Assembly (NCBI GenBank): GCA_019348515.1
Contig: JAHWJF010000052.1
Location: 1-11,847, forward strand
DNA from: Chloroflexota bacterium
Lineage (GTDB): Bacteria; Chloroflexota; Chloroflexia; Thermomicrobiales; UBA6265
Direction: 5' to 3'
DNA: 11,847 nt
Translations under genes and position numbers: made by a program
The notes under the pieces: model-generated
What the model was told of the DNA's origin: nothing
The model's database searches: none
The model's input: the letters and a program-made list of their open reading frames with translations, nothing else
Part shown: piece by piece, positions 6,135 to 11,847 of the stretch
Position numbering within the stretch: position 1 is the stretch's first letter
How the letters are laid out: every line of letters starts with the position of its first letter

Positions 6135-7238
6135 ATGGATACGCCCGTTCTCCCTCGCACCACCTTGCGACCTGCCATCAGCCGCGGCGAACGCCCGCGC
6201 GGCCTCTATGACCTGACCTTGCCGGAGCTCGAGGCACGGATCGTCGAGCTCGGGTTTCCTGCCTACCGCGCCCGGCAGGTCTGGAGTTGGGCCTACCGGC
6301 AGCTCGTCTCCGACATCGCGGGAATGCGCAACATTCCGGCCGCGCTGCGCGATGCGCTGGCGTCGGAAGCTCCTCTCGCGCTCCTGGAACCCGTACGCAC
6401 CCTGAGCGCCGACGATGGGGAGACGATCAAGACCCTCTATCGCACGGGTGATGGGCACCTGTTGGAAACGGTCCTCATGCTCTATCCCGATCGGGCCACT
6501 GTCTGCGTCTCCTGCCAGGTCGGCTGCGCCGTGGGCTGCGCCTTTTGCGCAACCGGTCTGATGGGACTGGCGCGGAACCTCAGCGCCGGGGAGATGGTTG
6601 CCCAGGTGGTGGGAGCCGCACGCGAGGCGCGACAACGTGGCCGGGAGCTCACCAACATCGTCATGATGGGGATGGGCGAGCCGCTGCAAAACTACGCGGA
6701 GACGATGAAGTTCATCGGCATCATCCACGATCCCAACGGTCTCGACATTGGGGCGAGACGCATTACCGTTTCCACCTCCGGTATCGTGCCGAAGATCGAC
6801 GCCCTGGCCGAGGAGCCACTACAGCTCAATCTGGCGGTTTCTCTGCATGCGCCGGGTGATGAGCTGCGCAGTACGCTGGTGCCGATCAACCGGCGCTACC
6901 CGGTCGCCGTCCTGATGGAGGCGATCGACCGCTACATCGCGAAGACGGGACGCCGCGTCTCCTTCGAGTACGCCCTCATGCGCGGCATCAACGACAGCGA
7001 CGAGACTGCGCGCGACCTGGCGGACCTACTGCGCGGCCGTCTCTGCCACGTCAACATCATCCCCCTCAACCCGGTCGACGTCCTGCCCTACGAGCGCCCC
7101 GAGCCGGCGGGTATCGAGCGCTTCGCAAGCATCCTGCGCGCCGCCGGTATCCCGACGACCGTGCGCTATTCGCGCGGGCTCGAGATCGATGCCGCCTGCG
7201 GGCAGCTCCGTGCCAAGGAGCTTGCGGCCGCGTCGTGA
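6135..7238 (+). CDS. rlmN: Dual-specificity RNA methyltransferase RlmN (23S rRNA/tRNA adenine-C2)
   Basis: This radical-SAM enzyme has 367 residues and would methylate C2 of an adenosine in 23S rRNA (A2503 in E. coli numbering) and of A37 in some tRNAs. The [4Fe-4S] motif CxxxCxxC is Cys131, Cys135 and Cys138 in '[11 protein letters not shown]'. Both catalytic cysteines are present: Cys124 in 'TVCVS' and Cys355 in 'IDAACGQL', the latter forming the methylated/thiyl intermediate. '[11 protein letters not shown]' and '[11 protein letters not shown]' are further family signatures. The frame is open from 6024, but similarity begins near '[13 protein letters not shown]', so the ATG at 6135 is the likely start. 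It has no Shine-Dalgarno sequence, and an AT-rich TATTCT lies 9 bases upstream, so the mRNA may be nearly leaderless. The stop overlaps the next gene. Confidence 0.96.
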   Translation: MDTPVLPRTTLRPAISRGERPRGLYDLTLPELEARIVELGFPAYRARQVWSWAYRQLVSDIAGMRNIPAALRDALASEAPLALLEPVRTLSADDGETIKTLYRTGDGHLLETVLMLYPDRATVCVSCQVGCAVGCAFCATGLMGLARNLSAGEMVAQVVGAAREARQRGRELTNIVMMGMGEPLQNYAETMKFIGIIHDPNGLDIGARRITVSTSGIVPKIDALAEEPLQLNLAVSLHAPGDELRSTLVPINRRYPVAVLMEAIDRYIAKTGRRVSFEYALMRGINDSDETARDLADLLRGRLCHVNIIPLNPVDVLPYERPEPAGIERFASILRAAGIPTTVRYSRGLEIDAACGQLRAKELAAAS

Positions 7239-7813
7239 TCCGCGCGCTGTACCTGCTTGCTCTGACCGCACTCGTCATCGTTGGAGCAATGAGACTTGGC
7301 AACGCGCAGTCCCTTTCCCCCTTGCGGGCGACACCGGCTACGTCGCTCCCTACCACCGATGCCATCGAGAGCACAGACGCGGTGCCGGTTTCGATGGTCA
7401 TTCGTAACGCCGGCGATGATGATGATCGGCTGCTCGGCGGGAGCACACCGGTCGCGCGGCGGATCGACGTCCACCGCACCCATCTCGTCGACGGGCGACG
7501 CGAGATGCAACCGGTCCCTGGCGGGCTCTCCATACCGGCCGATGGGTCGCTCATTCTCGAGCCCGCCGCCAGTCACCTGATGCTGATCGGACTGCAAACC
7601 GATCTCGTGCAAGGGGAGACGTTCCCAATCACCCTGCGGTTCGCCCACGCGGGAGAGGTGACAGTCACGGCGCGAGTGCGGCGGAGAGTCGACGCGGCGG
7701 GTCTGACGCCAATCCCAACCGTGGTCATGGGCGATCTCAGCCTCGCGCTGGCCTCCGCGCCGCCAGCCCCGGCCGGGACGCCCACTCCGGAACACGATCG
7801 CTCCCTCCACTGA
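7235..7813 (+). CDS. Exported PCu(A)C-type copper chaperone
   Basis: This protein has 192 residues and begins with GTG. The GTGA overlaps the rlmN stop by four bases, so translation is likely coupled. A signal peptide (about 1-25, '[20 protein letters not shown]' and a likely cut after 'NAQ') sends it outside the membrane. The copper motif of the family (formerly DUF461) is complete: His80, ten residues, Met91, 22 residues, then His114-x-Met116 in 'HLMLIGL'. The framework '[20 protein letters not shown]' also matches. Such proteins bind Cu(I) and deliver it to the CuA site of cytochrome oxidase. A proline-rich tail of about 30 residues (163-192) extends beyond the core. No oxidase or SCO gene is in view, so the pairing with rlmN appears positional. 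Confidence 0.88.
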   Translation: MIRALYLLALTALVIVGAMRLGNAQSLSPLRATPATSLPTTDAIESTDAVPVSMVIRNAGDDDDRLLGGSTPVARRIDVHRTHLVDGRREMQPVPGGLSIPADGSLILEPAASHLMLIGLQTDLVQGETFPITLRFAHAGEVTVTARVRRRVDAAGLTPIPTVVMGDLSLALASAPPAPAGTPTPEHDRSLH

Positions 7814-8213
7814 CCACCCACGGCAAAGCGATCGAGACTATTATTCGTAGGTTCAGCGACCACGGGCGACGTGCGCACGGGACCGGGATGACCGGAGGTG
7901 AGCGAGTGTCGGCCAGGGAACTGCGTGCACCCCGCCAATGAACTCCGGATGGTACGAGCCGACTGGGTACGCTCCGACGAAATCCGCCGGTCAGAATTAC
8001 GTCATGGAAGATTCTCGATTCGGCAACGTGGCAACGCCCTTGCAAGGATGACCGGGACCGTGATCGCGCAACGCAGCTCTTGAGGAGGCTCGAAAGCTGC
8101 CACGGCCCGTCGTGATTCATCCAGCTAAGGAACCCGGTGGCCGTCCGCCAGCGACGGCGGCGCGAGGGAGCCGCACAGATGCCGGCAAAGTATGTGCTCG
8201 TAGAGGGTAGGTA
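7814..8213 (+). other. 400-base gene-free leader upstream of the PAS histidine kinase
   Basis: No frame here has a binding site with credible coding. It holds a TATTAT hexamer (7841-7846) without a clear -35, and a repeated GATGACCGG (near 7888 and 8047). Close to the kinase is a stem GCCGTC (8140-8145) with GACGGC (8153-8158). I did not recognise a known riboswitch class. The Shine-Dalgarno sequence of the kinase (GAGGG, six bases before the ATG at 8214) ends the region. Confidence 0.4.
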
Positions 8214-11201
8214 ATGAGTCTGTTAGAAGCGAATGACGCCGTGCTCGCGAAGCTGGGATGGGACAGCCCGATTGCGATTGTCGTCAGTACGCGAGTAGAT
8301 GGGCGGATGCTCGACGTCAACGACAGTTTCTTGCGCCTCATTGGCTACACCCGAGACGAGGTTATCGGACGGACATCAGCGGAGCTCAGGTTGTGGGCCG
8401 ATCCCAGCCAGCGAGCAGACATGACCGCGGCACTGGCGGAAGGAGCCCCCCTACGCGACTTTGACGCATCGGTCCGCACCAAGACTGGGGCCGAACGCCA
8501 AGTGCTGGCCTCGGTTTCAGAAGCCGACATTGACGGCACTGCCTGCCTGCTGACTCAAATGTTTGACGTCACCCCCTATCGGCAGGTCGAGACCCAGTTC
8601 CAGGCGCTGGTCGAGCAACTCCCGGTCATCACCTACGTGCATGGGTTGGATGAGCAGAGGGCTCTGACGTACATCAGCCCTCAGGTCGAGACGATTGCGG
8701 GATATTCGCCAGACGAGATCCTGTCCGGACAACCCAAGTCCCTGATCGGCCGGGTACACCCAGAGGATCGGGAGCACCTCCTCGATGCGGCTGAGCAAAC
8801 GCTGCGCACCTTGAGTCCCTACCGCGCCGAGTACCGGGTGCAGGCCTCCGATGGCCGTTGGATTTGGCTCCAGGATCAAGCATCGGTCGTTCGGGATGCG
8901 CGGGGTCACCCCCTGCTCTGGCAGGGCGTCCTCATCGATATCACCGCCCGCAAAACGGCAGAGGAAGCACTCCGAGAGGCAGAAGTCCGCTATAGGGGGC
9001 TCTTCGAGGGCGTTGCTGACGCCATCCTCATCGCCGACGCCGACGGTTGCTACCTCGACGCCAACCCGGCGGCGACGGCGCTGCTCGGTTATGAGCGCGA
9101 GGAACTGCTCCAGATGCGCGTCGCTGACCTCGTCGCTGGCGAGCCAGAGTGGATTGCGACAGAGTACGCGCGCTACCAGGAGGAGGGATCCTGGCGCGGG
9201 GAGTTGGAGCTACGCCGCAAGGACGGATCAACTGTGCCAGTAGAGCTCGGGGCAACCGTCGTGGCGCTTCCAACCGGTTCGACCTACTTGGCGGTGTTGC
9301 GCGACTGCACCGAGCGCAAGCAGGCCGCGGCCATGCTGCAGGCAAGCGAGAAGCGATTCCGGGCTCTGGTGCAAAACAGCTCGGACATCATTGTCGTCTT
9401 CGACGCCGATGGTATTCGCAGGTACGTGAGCCCCTCGGTCGAGCACCTGCTTGGCTACCCTCCAGCGGACCTGCTTGGTCAGGGCCTGGAAGAGCTCATC
9501 CATCCCGACGATGCCCCCCGGCTGCAGGAGGCGATTCAGTCCTGCGTAGGCGGGGCCAATCAAACTCCGCTCGTCGAGCTGCGCATTCGCCATTGCGATG
9601 GAAGTTGGCGCGACTTCGAAGCGATTGGGACGAACTTGCTCGAGGAGCCAGGTGTCGCGGGAATCGTGTTCAACTCCCGTGACATCACCGACCGCAAAGC
9701 CGCAGAGGTGGCGCTGCAAAAGAGCGAGGAGCGGTTTCGGAGTGCTTTCGATAATGCCCCGACCGGCATGGCCCTCCTTACGACGGATGGACACTTCCTG
9801 CAAGTGAACCATTCCCTGTGCTGCGTTCTGGCCTACTCCGAGTCCGAGTTGCTCGGCAAATCCTTCGCCGAGATTACCCTCGCTGAAGATCGGAACGTCG
9901 ACAGCGATCTCGTGCAGCACCTTCTTCGCGGAGGGATCGCGAGTTACCAGATCGAAAAGCGTCTGGTGCGCAAGGCAGACGAGGTGATCTGGGCGCGCCT
10001 CACCGTTTCGCTGGTGCGTGGTTCCACCAGCGAGCCGCTCTATCTTGTGGCTCAGATTCAGGACATCACCCCATTCAAGGCAGCCGGAGCAGCGCTGCGC
10101 GAAAGCGAGGAACGCTTTCGCAGTGCCTTTAGCCATGCCCCGATTGGCATGGCCCTCGTCACGCCTGACGACCGGTTCATGCAGGTCAATCGCGCGTTGT
10201 GCGAGCTGGTCGGGTATACGGAAGAAGAACTGTTGAGCAAGACCTTTCAGGCCATCACTCATCCGGACGATCTCGCCGACGAACAGGAACTTGCCGCACG
10301 GATGTGGGCCGGCGAGATCGACACCTACCAATTGGAGAAGCGATACATTCACAAAGACGGGCACATCGTCTGGGTGCTCGTAACGGTATCGGCCATCGTC
10401 AACGGCAGCGTTCCGAACTACGCCATCGCCCAAATCCTCGACATCACGGGCCGCCGTCACGTCGAGATGGAGCGGGCGGTGATGCTGGCTAGCGAACGCG
10501 AATACTCGAAACAGCTGCGGGCGATGACGGAGATGCGGGCCGATCTCACCGCGATGATCGCCCACGAGCTGCGGGCGCCGGTTTCGGCGCTGCGCATGAT
10601 GGCATTCCTTTGGTCGTCTGGAGAGCTTGCCCCCGAAGACGGGGCCGAGATGCTTGCCGCGGCCAAGCGCGAGATCGATCAACTCGATCGCCTCATCAAC
10701 GACATCGCTACCGTCACCGACGCGGAGCGAGAGGATCTCTCGGTGCAACTGCATCCGGTCCCGCTCACTATGCTCCTCGAGACTGCCATGACTTTCTCCG
10801 AGACGTCGCTACGCGAGCATCACTTTTCGATCTCGGATATCCCAGATGTACGCGTATGGTGTGACCCTGAGCGCATGAGCCAGGTCTTGCGCAATCTGCT
10901 CGACAACGCCGCCAAGCACACACCGCCAGGCACATATGTCGAAATCAACGTGCACCGCAAGGGCCAACGGGTTCGCCTCGAGGTGGCCGATCGTGGACCT
11001 GGGCTTTCTGAGGAGGAGGTCCCGCTGATCTTCGAGAAGTTTGGGCGCGGCCGTCAGGCTGCAGCACGGCAGACGCCTGGAGCCGGACTGGGTTTGTATC
11101 TGTCACGGCTGCTCGTGGAGGCGCACGGATCCGAACTCACGGTGGAAACCGCGCCAGGCAGCGGAGCGAGGTTCGCCTTCGAGCTGGGGATAGTCGCATG
11201 A
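8214..11201 (+). CDS. Soluble sensor histidine kinase with six PAS domains
   Basis: The 995-residue protein has no signal peptide or membrane segment, so sensing is cytoplasmic. Six PAS units lie at about 8-122, 127-247, 257-372, 379-498, 501-623 and 628-750. Several end in the PAC-type 'DITxRK' linker. The fifth and sixth are close copies ('SEERFRSAF' at 503-511 and 631-639), pointing to internal duplication. The kinase core has His784 in 'IAHELRAPVSALR', N-box 'VLRNLLDNAAKH' (891-902), G1 'DRGPG' (926-930), F-box 'FEKFG' and G2 'GAGLGLYLSRLL' (956-967). All ATP-binding motifs look intact. The ligand or cofactor of the PAS domains cannot be read from sequence. Its ATGA overlap with the next gene marks that response regulator as its partner. 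Confidence 0.95.
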   Translation: MSLLEANDAVLAKLGWDSPIAIVVSTRVDGRMLDVNDSFLRLIGYTRDEVIGRTSAELRLWADPSQRADMTAALAEGAPLRDFDASVRTKTGAERQVLASVSEADIDGTACLLTQMFDVTPYRQVETQFQALVEQLPVITYVHGLDEQRALTYISPQVETIAGYSPDEILSGQPKSLIGRVHPEDREHLLDAAEQTLRTLSPYRAEYRVQASDGRWIWLQDQASVVRDARGHPLLWQGVLIDITARKTAEEALREAEVRYRGLFEGVADAILIADADGCYLDANPAATALLGYEREELLQMRVADLVAGEPEWIATEYARYQEEGSWRGELELRRKDGSTVPVELGATVVALPTGSTYLAVLRDCTERKQAAAMLQASEKRFRALVQNSSDIIVVFDADGIRRYVSPSVEHLLGYPPADLLGQGLEELIHPDDAPRLQEAIQSCVGGANQTPLVELRIRHCDGSWRDFEAIGTNLLEEPGVAGIVFNSRDITDRKAAEVALQKSEERFRSAFDNAPTGMALLTTDGHFLQVNHSLCCVLAYSESELLGKSFAEITLAEDRNVDSDLVQHLLRGGIASYQIEKRLVRKADEVIWARLTVSLVRGSTSEPLYLVAQIQDITPFKAAGAALRESEERFRSAFSHAPIGMALVTPDDRFMQVNRALCELVGYTEEELLSKTFQAITHPDDLADEQELAARMWAGEIDTYQLEKRYIHKDGHIVWVLVTVSAIVNGSVPNYAIAQILDITGRRHVEMERAVMLASEREYSKQLRAMTEMRADLTAMIAHELRAPVSALRMMAFLWSSGELAPEDGAEMLAAAKREIDQLDRLINDIATVTDAEREDLSVQLHPVPLTMLLETAMTFSETSLREHHFSISDIPDVRVWCDPERMSQVLRNLLDNAAKHTPPGTYVEINVHRKGQRVRLEVADRGPGLSEEEVPLIFEKFGRGRQAAARQTPGAGLGLYLSRLLVEAHGSELTVETAPGSGARFAFELGIVA

Positions 11202-11847
11202 CCCCGCCGATTCGCCTCCTCCTCGTCGATGACCACGCCGCCTTTCGCCTGCCGCTGGCGCTCCTCCTGGAGCGCGAGCCGGATCTGACGGTGGCTGTCC
11301 AAACCGGCTCCCTGGCCGAGACCCGCGCCACCCTCCCCACGATCGCCGCGCGGGTCGATGTGGCCCTGGTCGATTTGCACCTGCCCGGGGGCACCGGCGT
11401 CGAGATCGTGGGCGACCTCCGAACGGCCCTGGGGCCCGGGCAGACGATCGTCCTGACCGCCGACACCGACAAGACCCACCACGCCCAGGCGATCGAGGCG
11501 GGTGCCGCCGGCATTCTCACCAAGGCGGCCCAGCCATCGGAGATTGTCGAGGCCGTTCGCCGCGTCCATGCCGGGGAGCTGGTGCAACCGGCCCAGGAAA
11601 TCATCGAGCTGTTGCATCTGGCCCGGGAGGAAGGGGAGCGCTCGCGGGAGGTGCAGGAGACGCTGGCACAGTTGACCACCCGGGAGCGGGAGGTCCTGGC
11701 CGCGCTGGCGGACGGGCTGGACAACAAGGCGATCGCCGAGCGGCTCTTCATCAGCCCCGACACGGCTCGTGCTCACGTGGTCAAGGTGCTGGGCAAACTC
11801 GGGGTCGAATCACGTCTCCAAGCCGCCATCTTCGCCATCCGCCACGG
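11198..11847 (+). CDS. NarL/FixJ-family response regulator (partial, runs off window)
   Basis: The ATG at 11198 overlaps the kinase stop as ATGA, and 216 codons are present before the window ends inside the DNA-binding domain or just after it. The receiver has Asp11/Asp12 ('LLLVDDHAAF'), phospho-acceptor Asp59 in 'VALVDLHLPG', Thr87 and Lys109. A charged linker (about 133-158) leads to the LuxR-type helix-turn-helix: 'LTTREREVLAALADGLDNKA', then 'SPDTARAHVVKVLGKLGV'. It should bind DNA when phosphorylated by the kinase encoded just upstream. The C-terminal residues after 'AIFAIRH' lie outside the window. Similarity to the regulator at 2223-2963 is only at family level. Confidence 0.92.
   Translation, partial: MTPPIRLLLVDDHAAFRLPLALLLEREPDLTVAVQTGSLAETRATLPTIAARVDVALVDLHLPGGTGVEIVGDLRTALGPGQTIVLTADTDKTHHAQAIEAGAAGILTKAAQPSEIVEAVRRVHAGELVQPAQEIIELLHLAREEGERSREVQETLAQLTTREREVLAALADGLDNKAIAERLFISPDTARAHVVKVLGKLGVESRLQAAIFAIRH

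Noticed and set aside
7898..8083. Possible 61-residue gene in the leader before the PAS kinase
   Set aside because: It has no suitable binding site for its start codon and no recognisable or biased coding pattern.
9228..10754. Long minus-strand open frame of 508 residues inside the PAS kinase gene
   Set aside because: It is the antisense of a well-supported kinase. Its product is histidine- and arginine-rich without domain motifs, as expected of a GC-rich shadow frame.
11054..11776. Minus-strand open frame of 240 residues at the right end
   Set aside because: It is antisense to the kinase C-terminus and the response regulator, both with intact motifs and an ATGA overlap.

Overview
The window is GC-rich bacterial chromosome with a third-position G/C bias in every real gene. 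The gene content and style suggest a Chloroflexota bacterium, perhaps of the Thermomicrobia/Sphaerobacter group: TM-anchored proteins with di-cysteine 'sunset' (ArfC-type) domains, GGGTGAT-type intergenic repeats, and a soluble multi-PAS histidine kinase. The taxonomic placement is inference; no rRNA or marker gene decides it.

Left part, 1-3949. The window opens with the last 26 codons of a rightward gene, followed by a strong hairpin terminator (132-160). All genes from 438 to 3949 read leftward. In transcription order they are a tRNA-Cys with encoded CCA (3876-3949), a NudF-like ADP-ribose pyrophosphatase (3265-3825), a NarL/LuxR-type response regulator with no kinase beside it (2223-2963), an 86-residue protein of unknown function (1746-2006), and an ATP-grasp ligase of the L-amino-acid ligase/carnosine synthase type (438-1724). 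Blocks of GGGTGAT/ATCACCC repeat flank the gap upstream of the small protein. A related tract encodes the first residues of the ATP-grasp protein.

Middle, 4060-6003. A leftward cluster encodes three copies of one Cys-containing 'sunset' domain. Copy 1 ends a 305-residue membrane-anchored coiled-coil protein. Copy 2 lies in a 227-residue membrane-anchored protein. Copy 3 lies just past the stop of the second gene in the +1 frame. Skipping one base at that stop (TGA followed by C) would fuse copies 2 and 3 into a two-domain protein of about 311 residues. This is either a frameshift mutation, a sequencing error, or a programmed +1 shift.

Right part, 6135-11847. Rightward genes encode RlmN (23S rRNA/tRNA m2A methyltransferase) and, overlapping it by GTGA, an exported PCu(A)C-type copper chaperone. 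A 400-base stretch without a gene follows. Then comes a 995-residue soluble histidine kinase with six PAS domains, overlapping by ATGA a NarL-type response regulator that runs off the window. The kinase and this regulator form an evident two-component pair. The best candidates for something undescribed are the tandem sunset-domain cluster with its in-phase frameshift, and the repeat-bounded segment upstream of the 86-residue gene.
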